A model generated the notes under the pieces. It saw only the letters and a program-made list of their open reading frames with translations, made no database searches and was not told where the DNA came from. Shown here in pieces: positions 51,183 to 61,857 of a stretch of DNA of 64,000 nucleotides. The position numbers and the translations under genes were made by a program. The stretch's first letter is position 1. Each line of letters starts with the position of its first letter. This stretch comes from Bradyrhizobium sp. RP6 (GTDB lineage: Bacteria > Pseudomonadota > Alphaproteobacteria > Rhizobiales > Xanthobacteraceae), in contig NZ_RQIT01000003.1 of NCBI RefSeq assembly GCF_003837805.1, positions 186,001 to 250,000 of the forward strand. Direction: 5' to 3'.

Positions 51183-52223
51183 TTGAATACCACCATCATG
51201 CTGTTCCTGGTGCAGGACGGCATCACAAATGGCGCGATCTACGCGCTGCTCGGCCTGGCGCTGGTCCTGGTGTTCGCCGTCACCCGCGTCATCCTCATTC
51301 CCCAAGGCGAATTCGTCACCTATGGCGCGCTGACCTATGCCTCGCTGGCCGCGGGCCAGATGCCGGGCACGGCCAAGCTCGCGCTCGCGCTCGGCATCGG
51401 CGCGTTCGCCTTCGACCTGTTCGTGGCGCGCAAGGCGCTGCATGCGCGGCTGATCGCGCGCAGCCTCATCACCAACATCGTGCTGCCAGCCATCGTGCTG
51501 GCGTTGACGCTTTACTTCGCCGCGCAGAAGCCGCCGGTCGTGGTCTGCATCGCGCTGTCGCTGGTGATCGTCGCGATGATCGGGCTCTATCTCTACCGTA
51601 TCGCGTTCCAGCCGCTGGCGCACACCTCGGTGCTGGTGCTGCTGATCGCGTCGGTCGGTGTCCATCTCGCGCTGCAGGGGCTCGGCTTGCTGTTCTTCGG
51701 CGCCGAGGGCCAGCGCGGACCTGCCGTGCTGTCCGGTGCTTTCACCGCCGGCGCGCTGCGCTTCACCGGCCAGAGCATCACCGTCTACGCCATCACCATC
51801 GCCTTCATCGTCGGGCTCTGGCTGTTCTTCGGCCTGACGCTCTACGGCAAGGCGCTGCGGGCAACCGCCGTGAACCGGCTGGGAGCGCGGCTCGCCGGCA
51901 TCCGCACCACGCTGTCCGGGCAGATCGCCTTCCTGCTGGCGTCCGTGATCGGCGCGCTGTCGGGCATCCTGATCGTGCCGATCACGACGCTTTATTACGA
52001 CAGCGGCTTCCTCATCGGCCTGAAGGGTTTCGTCGCCGCGATCATCGGCGGGCTCGTCAGCTACCCCCTCACCGCCGTCGCGGCGCTGGTGGTCGGCATC
52101 GTCGAGGCGTTCTCGTCCTTCTATGCCTCCAACTACAAGGAAGTGATCGTTTTCATGCTGCTGATCCCCGTGCTGCTGCTGCGCTCGCTCGCCGCGCCTG
52201 CGGTCGAGGAAGAGAAGGACTGA
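51183..52223 (+). CDS. Liv-type ABC transporter permease (LivH-like), second system
   Basis: This is a LivH-type permease, about 346 residues from the TTG at 51183, which has GGGGGAG about 10 bases upstream. It starts NTTIMLFLVQDGITNGAIYA, the LivH hallmark, followed by ALVLVFAVTRVILIPQGEFV. A longer-than-usual middle part (about residues 60-135) adds membrane segments compared with the 292-residue LivH upstream. The coupling loop region is LRATAVNRLGARLAGIRTTL. It is followed 7 bp later by the fused permease-ATPase gene. Confidence 0.87.
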   Translation: MNTTIMLFLVQDGITNGAIYALLGLALVLVFAVTRVILIPQGEFVTYGALTYASLAAGQMPGTAKLALALGIGAFAFDLFVARKALHARLIARSLITNIVLPAIVLALTLYFAAQKPPVVVCIALSLVIVAMIGLYLYRIAFQPLAHTSVLVLLIASVGVHLALQGLGLLFFGAEGQRGPAVLSGAFTAGALRFTGQSITVYAITIAFIVGLWLFFGLTLYGKALRATAVNRLGARLAGIRTTLSGQIAFLLASVIGALSGILIVPITTLYYDSGFLIGLKGFVAAIIGGLVSYPLTAVAALVVGIVEAFSSFYASNYKEVIVFMLLIPVLLLRSLAAPAVEEEKD

Positions 52224-52230
52224 CGCCAAG

Positions 52231-54000
52231 ATGCAGAGCCGGCTTCCCATCCTCATCTTCGCAGCTCTCATGGCGGCCGTCCCGTTCGTCCCGGGCATGC
52301 CGCCGTTCTGGATCGTGCTGCTCGACAATATCGGCCTTGCGGCGCTCGTCGCGATGGGCCTCGTGCTGCTGACAGGCGTCGGCGGCCTGACCTCGTTCGG
52401 ACAGGCAGCCTTCGTCGGCTTCGGCGCCTACACCACCGCGGTGCTGTCGACGGCCTACGGCCTGTCGCCCTGGCTGACGCTGCCGCTGTCGCTTCTGGTC
52501 AGCGGATCGCTCGCGGTGCTGCTCGGGCTGATCACCGTCCGTCTTTCCGGCCATTATCTGCCGCTCGGCACGCTGGCCTGGGGGCTCGGGCTGTTCTATC
52601 TCTTCAGCAAGCTGGAATTCCTGGGGAGAAACGACGGCATCTCGGCGATCCCGCCGCTGTCGATCGGCGCGTTCAAGATGCTCTCGCCCGGCTCGATCTA
52701 CTACGCGATCTGGGTCGCCGTGATCCTCTCGGCCCTGCTGACGATGAACCTCCTGGACTCCCGCACCGGCCGCGCCATCCGCGCGCTCAGACGCGGCCAT
52801 ATCGCGGCGGAAGCCTTCGGCGTGCACACGCCGCGCGCAAAACTGCTGGTGTTCATCCATGCCGCGGTGCTCGCCGGCCTCTCCGGCTGGCTCTATGCGC
52901 ATCTTCAGCGCGCGGTGAACCCGACGCCGTTCGGCGCGCAGGCCGGCATCGAGTATCTCTTCATCGCGGTGGTCGGCGGCGCCGGCTATGTCTGGGGCGG
53001 CGTCCTGGGCGCGGCGATCGTCGTGGTGCTGAAGGAGGTGCTGCAAAGCTATCTGCCGCTGATCCTGCCGGGCTCCGGCCAGGTCGAGACCATCGTGTTC
53101 GGGATCATGCTCGTGGCCCTGCTGCAGCTTGCGCCCGGCGGCCTCTGGCCCTGGCTGATGTCGTTCTTCCCCGAGCGCACCGATGGCAGGAAGCCGGACA
53201 CCTCCCTGAAGCTGGAGCATCGCGCCCGCGCGCCCGCCGAGACCGGCGTCCTGCTTCAGGTGGAGAAGGCGCGAAAGCAGTTCGGCGGCGTGGTCGCGGT
53301 GAACAACGTTTCCTTCGAGGTCCAGGCCCGCGAGATCGTCGCACTGATCGGACCGAACGGCGCCGGCAAGAGCACGACCTTCAACCTGATCACCGGCGTG
53401 CTGTCGGCGACCTCGGGTTCGATCTCGGTGCTCGGTCGGAAGGTCGACAACGCGCCGCCACAGGAGATCGTCAAGCTCGGCATCAGCAGGACCTTCCAGC
53501 ACGTCAAGCTCGTCCCCGACATGACCGTGCTGGAGAACGTCGCGATCGGCGCGCATTTGCGCGGCCATTCCGGACCCGTTTCCTCCATGCTGCGGCTCGA
53601 CCGCGCCGATGAGGCCAAGCTGCTCGCCGAAGCTGCCCGCCAGATCGAGCGTGTCGGCCTCACCGAGCAGATGCACCAGCTGGCAGGCTCGCTCTCGCTC
53701 GGCCAGCAGCGCATCGTCGAGATCGCCCGCGCGCTCTGCGTCGATCCGATGCTGCTGCTGCTCGACGAGCCGGCCGCGGGCCTGCGTCACATGGAAAAGC
53801 AACGGCTGGCAGCTCTACTCCGCGAGCTGCGCGACGGCGGCATGAGCGTGCTGCTGGTCGAGCACGACATGGGGTTCGTGATGAACCTTGCCGACCGCAT
53901 CGTGGTGCTCGATTTCGGCACCAAGATCGCGGAAGGCACGCCGGCGACGATCAAGACCAATCCCGAAGTGATCAAGGCCTATCTCGGAGTGGCGGCATGA
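52231..54000 (+). CDS. Fused LivM-type permease and LivG-type ATPase
   Basis: This is one chain of 589 residues joining two transporter parts usually made separately. Residues 1 to about 310 are a LivM-type permease with [20 protein letters not shown] near 45 and the coupling loop [20 protein letters not shown] near 180. A short linker (about 310-345) leads into the ATPase: Walker [10 protein letters not shown] near 374, Q-loop [20 protein letters not shown], signature [15 protein letters not shown] near 488 (SLGQ instead of SGGQ) and Walker [11 protein letters not shown] near 510. The fusion is in frame with no interruption. Such LivMG fusions are known in Bradyrhizobium-type genomes. Confidence 0.92.
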   Translation: MQSRLPILIFAALMAAVPFVPGMPPFWIVLLDNIGLAALVAMGLVLLTGVGGLTSFGQAAFVGFGAYTTAVLSTAYGLSPWLTLPLSLLVSGSLAVLLGLITVRLSGHYLPLGTLAWGLGLFYLFSKLEFLGRNDGISAIPPLSIGAFKMLSPGSIYYAIWVAVILSALLTMNLLDSRTGRAIRALRRGHIAAEAFGVHTPRAKLLVFIHAAVLAGLSGWLYAHLQRAVNPTPFGAQAGIEYLFIAVVGGAGYVWGGVLGAAIVVVLKEVLQSYLPLILPGSGQVETIVFGIMLVALLQLAPGGLWPWLMSFFPERTDGRKPDTSLKLEHRARAPAETGVLLQVEKARKQFGGVVAVNNVSFEVQAREIVALIGPNGAGKSTTFNLITGVLSATSGSISVLGRKVDNAPPQEIVKLGISRTFQHVKLVPDMTVLENVAIGAHLRGHSGPVSSMLRLDRADEAKLLAEAARQIERVGLTEQMHQLAGSLSLGQQRIVEIARALCVDPMLLLLDEPAAGLRHMEKQRLAALLRELRDGGMSVLLVEHDMGFVMNLADRIVVLDFGTKIAEGTPATIKTNPEVIKAYLGVAA

Positions 54001-54728
54001 GCACGCTGTTGTCCGTCACCGATGCCCATGTCGCCTATGGCAAGGTCGAGGCGGTGCGCTCGGTTTCGCTCGAGGTCGGGGCCAACCAGATCGTCACCAT
54101 CGTCGGCGCCAATGGCGCCGGCAAGACCACGCTGCTCTCGGCCGTCATGGGCATTCTGCCGCTGAAGGGCCGCGTCGCCTTTGCCGGCCAGGATCTCGCA
54201 CGGCTCGACATCGAGGACCGCGTCGCGATGGGTCTCGGCCTCGTCCCCGAGCACCGCGAATTGTTCGTGACCATGAATGTCGAGGACAATCTCGAGCTGG
54301 GCGCGTTCCGCATCGAGCGAAGCAAGGCCAAGGCCTCGATGGAGCGGGTCTACACGCTGTTCCCGCGGCTGAAGGAGCGGCGCAAGCAGCTCGCCGGCAC
54401 GCTCTCCGGCGGCGAGCAGCAGATGCTCGCGATGGGCCGCGCACTGATGGGCGAGCCCAAGCTCCTGATGCTGGACGAGCCGAGCCTGGGGCTTGCGCCG
54501 ATCATCGTCGCCGACATTTTCCGCATCGTCACCGAGCTGCGCGCCAGCGGCGTCTCGGTGCTGCTGGTCGAGCAGAACGCGCAGGCCGCGCTGAAGATCG
54601 CGGACCAGGCCTACGTGATGGAGCTCGGCGAGTTCGTGCTCAGCGGCAAGGCCAGCGACATCGCGGCAAACGAGCGGGTGGCCGCGAGCTATCTCGGCTT
54701 CCAGCACGAAGGCGCGAGCGTGGTGTGA
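53997..54728 (+). CDS. Liv-type ABC transporter ATPase (LivF-like), second system
   Basis: This is the second ATPase of the transporter, 243 residues. Walker A GANGAGKTT lies near residue 38, signature LSGGEQQMLAMGRALMG near 138 and Walker B LLMLDEPSLGLAP near 157. The ATG overlaps the end of the fused gene by 4 bases. It is the last gene of a three-gene operon (permease, fusion, ATPase) that lacks any binding protein, which must come from elsewhere, for instance from the four-copy array at 43.5-49 kb. Confidence 0.92.
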   Translation: MSTLLSVTDAHVAYGKVEAVRSVSLEVGANQIVTIVGANGAGKTTLLSAVMGILPLKGRVAFAGQDLARLDIEDRVAMGLGLVPEHRELFVTMNVEDNLELGAFRIERSKAKASMERVYTLFPRLKERRKQLAGTLSGGEQQMLAMGRALMGEPKLLMLDEPSLGLAPIIVADIFRIVTELRASGVSVLLVEQNAQAALKIADQAYVMELGEFVLSGKASDIAANERVAASYLGFQHEGASVV

Positions 54729-54730
54729 CT

Positions 54731-54893
54731 CTTACCCCCCTGGAGGGGGACGGTCGGCTCATATCGAGCGAAGCGAGGCATGAGACGGGGTGGGGTGACG
54801 GTCTCTCCTCGTAGAACACTGCCCGCGTGGAGAAATCGACCCACCCCGCTCGCGCTTCGCGCGATCGACCCTCCTCCTCCAGGGGAAGGTAAG
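54731..54893. repeat. MITE-like intergenic repeat, family C (copy 2)
   Basis: This full-length copy of about 163 bp lies between convergent genes. The ends CTTACCCCCCTGGAGG and the complement of CCTCCAGGGGAAGGTAAG form terminal inverted repeats. Inner blocks GGGGTGACGGTCTCTCC and CCGCTCGCGCTTCGCGCGAT match 22011-22173. Confidence 0.88.
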
Positions 54894-54904
54894 AAAGCAG
54901 CAGG

Positions 54905-55540
54905 TTAGGGAACTACTCCCCCCACCTTCTCGCCCTTCAGCGCCGCGACTTCCGCTTCCAGTTCCGCGATCCGCTGGTCCCTCGCCGCCAGCGCCGCCGC
55001 GACATCGCCGGCGTCGAACTTCTGCGGGATGTGCTGCGGGCAGTTGGTGTCCCAGGCTGCGATCTTGAACAGGATCACCTGTTCGGGCCGCGCGCGGTAG
55101 CCTTTCGGCATCAATGACGTGGTCAGTGCCTCGTCGTCCTCAACTATGCGCGCCTCGCCCCAGATCTTCACCCTGCGGCGATGGGCGTAATCCATCACGA
55201 AGATATAGGCCTTGGGGTTCTCCGAGAGATTGCCTTGCGTGATGAACTGCTGATTGCCGGCATAGTCGGTGAAGGCAAGCGTCTGCTTGTCGAGCACCTT
55301 GAGAAAACCCTTCGGGCCGCCGCGGTGCTGAATGTAGGGCTGGCCGTCGGCCGCGGCGGTAGCGAAATAGAAGCTGTTGGCCTCAGTCAGGAAGGCCGCG
55401 AGGTTGTCGTCGACCTCGGTGCGCCAGCCGCGCTGCTCGCTGCGCGCATAGGCCTCACGCGAGCCCTTGCGCGCCTGGATCGCCTTCACCGCGGGCGAGA
55501 AGGCGACGTCGCTGGCATAGGTGTGAACTGCTGTCGTCAT
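54905..55540 (-). CDS. Pyridoxamine 5'-phosphate oxidase-like flavin protein
   Basis: This split-barrel FMN-binding family protein has 211 residues (ATG at 55540, CAGGAG upstream). The flavin-fold core reads SFYFATAAADGQPYIQHRGG, LKVLDKQTLAFTDYAGNQQF and NPKAYIFVMDYAHRRRVKIW. The C-terminal 30 residues (LAARDQRIAELEAEVAALKG) form heptads of a short coiled coil, probably for oligomerisation. Relatives include general-stress or flavin-sequestering proteins rather than true PdxH, so the reaction is not known. It is divergent from a LysR regulator. Confidence 0.85.
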   Translation of the reverse strand: MTTAVHTYASDVAFSPAVKAIQARKGSREAYARSEQRGWRTEVDDNLAAFLTEANSFYFATAAADGQPYIQHRGGPKGFLKVLDKQTLAFTDYAGNQQFITQGNLSENPKAYIFVMDYAHRRRVKIWGEARIVEDDEALTTSLMPKGYRARPEQVILFKIAAWDTNCPQHIPQKFDAGDVAAALAARDQRIAELEAEVAALKGEKVGGVVP

Positions 55541-55660
55541 CGGAACATCTCCTGAAATTCCGGCGCATCGCTGCGTCTTCCTTCGCAAGATGGACCCTTA
55601 CGCCAACCAAAACAATCGACCCGCTTGACACTTCATCGTTGCGATATATGCAATAATACC

Positions 55661-56545
55661 ATGGACCGCCTCGAAGCCATGCACGTCTTCGTCACCGTCG
55701 CCGATCTGCGCGGCTTTGCGCCGGCGGCGCGCAAGCTGCAGCTGTCGCCCTCGGCAGTGACGCGAACGATCGCGGCGCTGGAGGAGCATCTCGGCGCGCG
55801 GCTGTTGCAGCGGACGACCCGGCAGGTGAGGTTGACCGACGTCGGCACCCGGTATCTGGAGCGCGTCAGGCGCATCCTCGCCGACGTCGATGAAGCCGAT
55901 GGCTCGGCACGGGAGGAGCGCAACCGCCCGAGCGGGCGTCTGGTGGTGTCGGCCCCGGTCGGCTTCGGCCGGCTGCATGTCGGGCCGGTCATGACCGCCT
56001 ATCTCACCCGTTATCCAGAAGTCGCCTGCGAACTGCGGTTGTCGGACCATCTCGTCAACCTCGTGGAGGACGCCGTCGACGCCGCGGTGCGGATCGGCCA
56101 TCTCGCCGATTCCTCGCTGGTCGCGCGCCAGGTCGGCGAGATGCGGCGGATCGTGGTGGCCACGCCCGGCTATCTCAAGCGCCACGGCGAGCCGAAGACG
56201 CCTGAGGCCTTGCTCGAGCACCAGACCATCCAGTTCGGCCCCTGGTCCGAATGGCGCTTCCGGCGCGATGGCCGCGACATCGAGGTGACGCCGACCCCGC
56301 GCTTCACCAGCAACAGCGCCGACGCGGCGCTGCAATATGCCGAGGCCGGCGGCGGCGTGACGCGCGTGCTGGCCTATCAGGCCGCCGAAGGGCTGAAGCG
56401 CGGACGGCTGAAGATCGTGCTGGCGAAATATGAGCAGCCGGCACTGCCGATCCACATCGTCTATCCGACCTCGCGCCTGCTCTCGGCGAAGGTGCGCGCG
56501 TTCATCGATCTCGTGGTGGAAACGGCGAAGTGGAGGTTTGGGTGA
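55661..56545 (+). CDS. LysR family transcriptional regulator
   Basis: This intact LysR protein has 294 residues from the ATG at 55661. The helix-turn-helix is MDRLEAMHVFVTVADLRGFA, then ARKLQLSPSAVTRTIAALEE; the ligand domain follows with RPSGRLVVSAPVGFGRLHVG near residue 88. It resembles the CrgA/AaeR-type subgroup. The gene is divergent from the PNPOx-like protein, and TTGC-GATATAT-GCAA about 20 bases before its start may be part of the operator. The PNPOx-like gene is the most likely target. Confidence 0.9.
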   Translation: MDRLEAMHVFVTVADLRGFAPAARKLQLSPSAVTRTIAALEEHLGARLLQRTTRQVRLTDVGTRYLERVRRILADVDEADGSAREERNRPSGRLVVSAPVGFGRLHVGPVMTAYLTRYPEVACELRLSDHLVNLVEDAVDAAVRIGHLADSSLVARQVGEMRRIVVATPGYLKRHGEPKTPEALLEHQTIQFGPWSEWRFRRDGRDIEVTPTPRFTSNSADAALQYAEAGGGVTRVLAYQAAEGLKRGRLKIVLAKYEQPALPIHIVYPTSRLLSAKVRAFIDLVVETAKWRFG

Positions 56546-56550
56546 AATTC

Positions 56551-56691
56551 GTGTCCCGGACAAGCTGCAACTCCCTGGACGTTGCAGCGCAGAGCCGGGA
56601 CCCAGGAGCAGCAGGTTGGACTGCGGATGGATGGGCCCCGGCTCTGCAACGCACCGCGGAAGTGGCGCTGCGCCGCCTCCGGGGCACGAGA
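56551..56691. repeat. Intergenic repeat, family A (copy 2)
   Basis: This element of about 141 bp has the same ends (GTGTCCCGGAC, TCCGGGGCACGAGA) and the core ATGGGCCCCGGCTCTGCAAC as the copy at 15525-15646. It carries an extra inner hairpin (GCTGCAACT and ACGTTGCAGC). It separates the LysR and thioesterase genes, which are convergent. Confidence 0.82.
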
Positions 56692-56695
56692 CCGA

Positions 56696-57115
56696 TCACC
56701 CCTTCTTCGGCACCACCCTGAACGTCCCGCTCGCCCGCGCGATTACGGCGTCGTCGGCCTTCACCAGGCATTGCGCGAAACAGATCGTGCTCCCGGTCTT
56801 GATCGCCTCGCCCTCGACCGCGAGCCATTGGCCGATCTCGGCCGCGCCGACATAGTCGACCGACAGCGAAATCGTGACGAGGGACGTCGTCCAGCCGGTC
56901 GCCTGGGCGCAGCTGTATCCCATGGCGGCATCGGCCAGTGCCGCGATCAGGCCGCCATGGATCAGCCCGCGCGCATTGGTGTGCGGCGTCGCCAGCCGCA
57001 ATCCCACGGTGACGTTCTTGTCGGACTTCTTCGAATAAAGCGGCTCCCAGGGATCGGTGAGCGGAGATTTGCGGAAATGCGGCTCGAAGCCGGCGGGGAC
57101 GTCAGGCATGGTCAT
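56696..57115 (-). CDS. PaaI family acyl-CoA thioesterase (hotdog fold)
   Basis: This small hotdog-fold thioesterase has about 139 residues (ATG at 57115). The catalytic segment TNARGLIHGGLIAALADAAM near residues 50-69 contains the HGG and Asp/Ala pattern of the PaaI/YbgC type. Such enzymes hydrolyse aromatic or short acyl-CoA esters that stall. It is 256 bp downstream of pobA on the same strand, with a repeat in between. A link to aromatic CoA metabolism fits the surroundings but is inferred. Confidence 0.85.
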   Translation of the reverse strand: MTMPDVPAGFEPHFRKSPLTDPWEPLYSKKSDKNVTVGLRLATPHTNARGLIHGGLIAALADAAMGYSCAQATGWTTSLVTISLSVDYVGAAEIGQWLAVEGEAIKTGSTICFAQCLVKADDAVIARASGTFRVVPKKG

Positions 57116-57225
57116 GGCGGTCTCGCGTTGCTGTGTGGCCGGCATTGAACGCGATAGACGTGGCAGATGCATCAATTACAAAGTTTCAAACGGAATTTGC
57201 GCGGGCGTTTGAAACGGATGCGCCT

Positions 57226-57349
57226 CGTCATTGCGAGGAGCTCTTGCGACGAAGTAATCCAGGCTGTCTGCGCGAAGGGATTCCTGGATTGCTTCGCGGA
57301 GCCTCTCATCGGGCCGCGCTTCGCGCGGACCCGTTGGCTCGCAATGACG
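57226..57349. repeat. Intergenic repeat, family B (long copy)
   Basis: CTCGTCATTGCGAGGAGC and the right end GGCTCGCAATGACGA are inverted repeats. The inner part (GCGGAGCC, CGCGGACCCGTTGG) matches 27246-27388 rather than the short copies. It fills the spacer between pobA and the thioesterase. Confidence 0.85.
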
Positions 57350-57371
57350 ACGCGGACAAAGCGATGCCGTC

Positions 57372-58751
<1,380 letters not shown>

Positions 58752-58804
58752 TTAACGAGACCGGGCCATCGAAGCCCGCCGTCGAAAACAGGGAGAGACG
58801 CGTG

Positions 58805-59821
58805 ATGAGGAAAGCCTGTCTGGCGTTGCTGCTGGCAGCAAGCGTGAGCCCAGCGTTCGCGCAGGAGAAGACCTTCGATCTGAAGATCTCGCACTGGGTG
58901 CCGGCCTCGCATCCGCTGCAGAAATCGCTGGAGGACTGGGCCGCCGCGGTCGAGAAGGATTCCGGCGGCACCGTCAAGGGCAAGGTGTTTCCGGCCCAGC
59001 AGCTCGGCAAGGCGTTCGACCATTACGACATGGCGCGCGACGGCATCGCCGATGTCACCTACGTCAATCCCGGCTATCAGCCCGGCCGCTTCCCCATCAT
59101 CGGCGCAGGCGAACTGCCCTTTCTGATCTCGGACGCCAAGGGCGGCTCGATGGGGCTCGACGCCTGGTATCGCAAATATGCCGAGAAAGAGATGAAGGAC
59201 GTCAAATACTGTCTCGCCTTCGTCCACTCGCCCTCCTCGTTTCACTCCCGCACCAAGAAGATCGTCCACCCTGAGGACGTGAAGGGCCTGAAGATCCGCC
59301 CCGCTCATGCCACCATGGCGAATTTCGTTACCTCGCTCGGCGGCACCAATGTGCAGTCCTCAGCACCCGAAGTGCGCGACATCATCGAGCGCGGCGTCGC
59401 CGACGGCGTCACCTTCCCCTGGGGCTCCCTGGTGCTGTTCGGCATCGACAAGGTGACCAAGTACGACATGGAGGCGCCGCTCTACACCACGACCTTCGTG
59501 TTCGTGATCAACAAGGACAAGTACAATACGATGTCCGACAAGCAGAAGGCCGCGATCGACAAGAATTGCACGGTCGAGATGGCGGGCGCGGTCGGAGAGC
59601 ACTGGGGCAAGTTCGAGGATGCCGGCATCGCCAAGGTGAAGGCGGAGTCCGGTCACGAGGTCTACAAGCTGACGGCCGAGCAGACCGCCGCCTGGAAGAA
59701 GGCCGCCGAGCCGCTGGTCAAGACCTGGAGCGATAATGCCAAGAAGGCCGGCGCCGATCCCGATGCGGCGCTCGCGGACCTGAAGGCATCGCTGAAGAAG
59801 TACAACGCGCTGGCGGAGTGA
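58805..59821 (+). CDS. TRAP transporter substrate-binding protein (DctP family)
   Basis: This is the periplasmic receptor of a TRAP transporter, 338 residues from the ATG at 58805 (GTG at 58802 is possible; GGGAGAG upstream). The signal peptide MRKACLALLLAASVSPAFA is cleaved before QEKTFDLKISHWVPASHPLQ. VDGVTFPWGS-like and DIIERGVADGVTFPWGSLVL near residue 196 mark the DctP fold, and the conserved Arg for the substrate carboxylate is probably in GLKIRPAHATM near residue 163. The genes for both membrane subunits follow. The location next to pobA and a feruloyl-CoA synthase-like gene suggests aromatic acids, as for the R. palustris TarP system. Confidence 0.88.
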   Translation: MRKACLALLLAASVSPAFAQEKTFDLKISHWVPASHPLQKSLEDWAAAVEKDSGGTVKGKVFPAQQLGKAFDHYDMARDGIADVTYVNPGYQPGRFPIIGAGELPFLISDAKGGSMGLDAWYRKYAEKEMKDVKYCLAFVHSPSSFHSRTKKIVHPEDVKGLKIRPAHATMANFVTSLGGTNVQSSAPEVRDIIERGVADGVTFPWGSLVLFGIDKVTKYDMEAPLYTTTFVFVINKDKYNTMSDKQKAAIDKNCTVEMAGAVGEHWGKFEDAGIAKVKAESGHEVYKLTAEQTAAWKKAAEPLVKTWSDNAKKAGADPDAALADLKASLKKYNALAE

Positions 59822-59841
59822 CGCCGCGGCGCAGTCGCTGC

Positions 59842-59961
59842 ACCTCTCCCGCTTGCGGGAGAGGTCGGCGCGTCGCGCCGGGTGAGGGTTCTCTCCTCTA
59901 GGGGATTGTCGCGTTATGGAAACACCCTCTCCCTAACCCTCCCCCGCAAGCGGGGGAGGGA
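59842..59961. repeat. Intergenic repeat, family D-like (copy 2)
   Basis: The left end CCTCTCCCGCTTGCGGGAGA and the right end CCTCCCCCGCAAGCGGGGGA form an inverted pair around about 80 bp. It is placed between the TRAP binding-protein and small-permease genes, so within the presumed operon. Confidence 0.8.
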
Positions 59962-60013
59962 GCGCAGCTTCATCGTGGACACACCTCGCACTCGTCGGAA
60001 GGACTCTTTCCCC

Positions 60014-60523
60014 ATGAAGCGCTCCTGGATGGACCGCATCATCGACTCGATCGAATGGATCGCGGCCGGCTTCGTCGGCATCGTCGCGCTCGACATCTTC
60101 CTGTCGGTGCTGCTGCGCAACACGCTGAACTATTCGATCCCCGACAGTTTCGACATCGGCCGCATGCTGCTCGGCATCCTCATTTTCTGGGGCATCGCGG
60201 CGACGTCCTATCGCGGCACCCACATCACGGTGGACCTGGTCTGGGGCAATGTCGGTCCGCGCTATCAGCGCTGGATCGACGTGTTCGCGACGCTAGTGCT
60301 GCTGTTCGTCGTCACAGTGCAGACCTGGACGCTGTTCGACAAGGTGCGCGGCACCTACAACGACAACGTCCAGACTTTCGACCTCCACATGCCGACCTGG
60401 CCGTTCTTCGCGGTCGCCTGGATCGGCGACGTCTGCGCCGTGCTGCTGATCGCGATTCGCACCTACCGGCTGATCTTCCATCCCGAAGAGATGCACGACC
60501 CCAAGATCAAGGCGACGGAGTAG
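60014..60523 (+). CDS. TRAP transporter small permease (DctQ family)
   Basis: This is the four-helix membrane subunit of the TRAP system, 169 residues from the ATG at 60014; an earlier start would translate part of the repeat. Helices lie at about residues 13-33 (IEWIAAGFVGIVALDIFLSV), 48-66, 88-108 (VFATLVLLFVVTVQTWTLFD) and 129-150. RGTHITVDLVW near residue 65 is typical of DctQ. It joins the large permease, which starts 2 bp after its stop codon. Confidence 0.88.
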   Translation: MKRSWMDRIIDSIEWIAAGFVGIVALDIFLSVLLRNTLNYSIPDSFDIGRMLLGILIFWGIAATSYRGTHITVDLVWGNVGPRYQRWIDVFATLVLLFVVTVQTWTLFDKVRGTYNDNVQTFDLHMPTWPFFAVAWIGDVCAVLLIAIRTYRLIFHPEEMHDPKIKATE

Positions 60524-60525
60524 TC

Positions 60526-61845
60526 ATGAGCACCGATGCCGTCGCCGTTATCGGCTTCGTTTCCCTCTTTGTCCTGATGCTGCTGCGCGTGCCGGTCGGC
60601 ATGGCCATGGGCCTCGTCGGCGTCTCCGGCTTTTCCTATCTCATCGGCGCGACGCCGGCGCTGAAGCTGGTCGGCCAGACCTCGATGCGAACGGTCACCG
60701 ATTACACGTTCGGCGTCATTCCGATGTTCCTGCTGATGGGCTCCTTCGTCAGCAATTCCGGCATGAGCCGCGAGCTGTTCCGGGCCGCCAACGGCTTTGT
60801 CGGCCACTTGCGCGGCGGGCTTGGCATTGCCACCGTCGGCGCCTGCGGCGGCTTCGCCGCGATCTGCGGCTCGTCGGTGGCGACCGCCGCGACCTTCTCC
60901 GCGGTCGCCTACCCCGAGATGCGCCGGTTCGGCTATCCGCAATCCTTCGCCACCGGCGTGATCGCGGCGGGCGGCACGCTGGGCGCGATGCTGCCGCCCT
61001 CCACCGTGCTTGCGGTCTACGGCATCATCACCGAGCAGGACATCGGCAAGCTCTTCATCGCCGGCATCATCCCGGGCCTGCTCGCGATGACCATGTACAT
61101 GATCACGATCTTCCTGATCGGCTATTTCCGCCCCGACTTCCTGCCCAAGGGCAAGGTGACACCCTGGCGCGAACGTTTTGCCGGATTGAAGGAGATCTGG
61201 GCGCCGGTGCTGCTGTTCGTCTTCGTGATCGGCGGTCTCTACGGCCTGCCCTTCCTGCCGCGCTTCACGCCGACCGAGGCCGGTGGCGTCGGCGCCACCG
61301 GCGCCTTCATCATCGGCGTGCTGACGGGCCGCCTCGACCGCGAGAAGGTGCTGGCCTCGCTGCTCCAGGCCACGCGCACCGCGGCCGCGGTGTTCACCGT
61401 GCTGATCGGCGCGCTGATCTTCGGCTATTTCCTCACGGTGACGCAGACGCCGCAGAAGGTGACGGAATTCCTCACCGGCCTCGGCCTCGGGCCCTACGGC
61501 GTATTGGCGCTGATCATGGTGATGTATCTCGTGCTCGGCTGCCTGATGGACGCCATGGCGATGATCATCCTGACCGTTCCGATCATCTTTCCGGTGATCA
61601 TGCATCTCGGCTTCGACCCGATCTGGTTCGGCATCATCATCGTCATGACCGTCGAGCTCGGCCTGATCCATCCGCCGGTCGGCATGAACGTCTTCGTCAT
61701 CAAAAGCGTGGTGAAGGACGTGTCGTTCTCCACGATCTTCACGGGCGTGATCCCGTTCGTGGCGACCGACCTCGTGCGCCTCGTGATCCTGATCGCCTTC
61801 CCGCTGCTGGCGACCTGGCTGCCGACGCGGATGATGGCGCATTGA
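60526..61845 (+). CDS. TRAP transporter large permease (DctM family)
   Basis: This is the ion-coupled transport subunit, 439 residues from the ATG at 60526. About twelve membrane segments are visible. The conserved blocks CGGFAAICGSSVATAATFSA near residue 105, GGTLGAMLPPSTVLAVYGII near residue 150 and DAMAMIILTVPIIFPV near residue 340 identify DctM. It imports the ligand with sodium or protons. A longer in-frame reading from 60055 overlaps dctQ in another frame and is rejected. The DUF3237 gene follows 12 bp downstream. Confidence 0.92.
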   Translation: MSTDAVAVIGFVSLFVLMLLRVPVGMAMGLVGVSGFSYLIGATPALKLVGQTSMRTVTDYTFGVIPMFLLMGSFVSNSGMSRELFRAANGFVGHLRGGLGIATVGACGGFAAICGSSVATAATFSAVAYPEMRRFGYPQSFATGVIAAGGTLGAMLPPSTVLAVYGIITEQDIGKLFIAGIIPGLLAMTMYMITIFLIGYFRPDFLPKGKVTPWRERFAGLKEIWAPVLLFVFVIGGLYGLPFLPRFTPTEAGGVGATGAFIIGVLTGRLDREKVLASLLQATRTAAAVFTVLIGALIFGYFLTVTQTPQKVTEFLTGLGLGPYGVLALIMVMYLVLGCLMDAMAMIILTVPIIFPVIMHLGFDPIWFGIIIVMTVELGLIHPPVGMNVFVIKSVVKDVSFSTIFTGVIPFVATDLVRLVILIAFPLLATWLPTRMMAH

Positions 61846-61857
61846 AGAGGTGAAGCG

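Noticed and set aside
60055..60525. Extension of the TRAP large permease into the small permease gene
   Set aside because: Out-of-frame reading of dctQ with no membrane segments; the ATG at 60526 gives a normal DctM.
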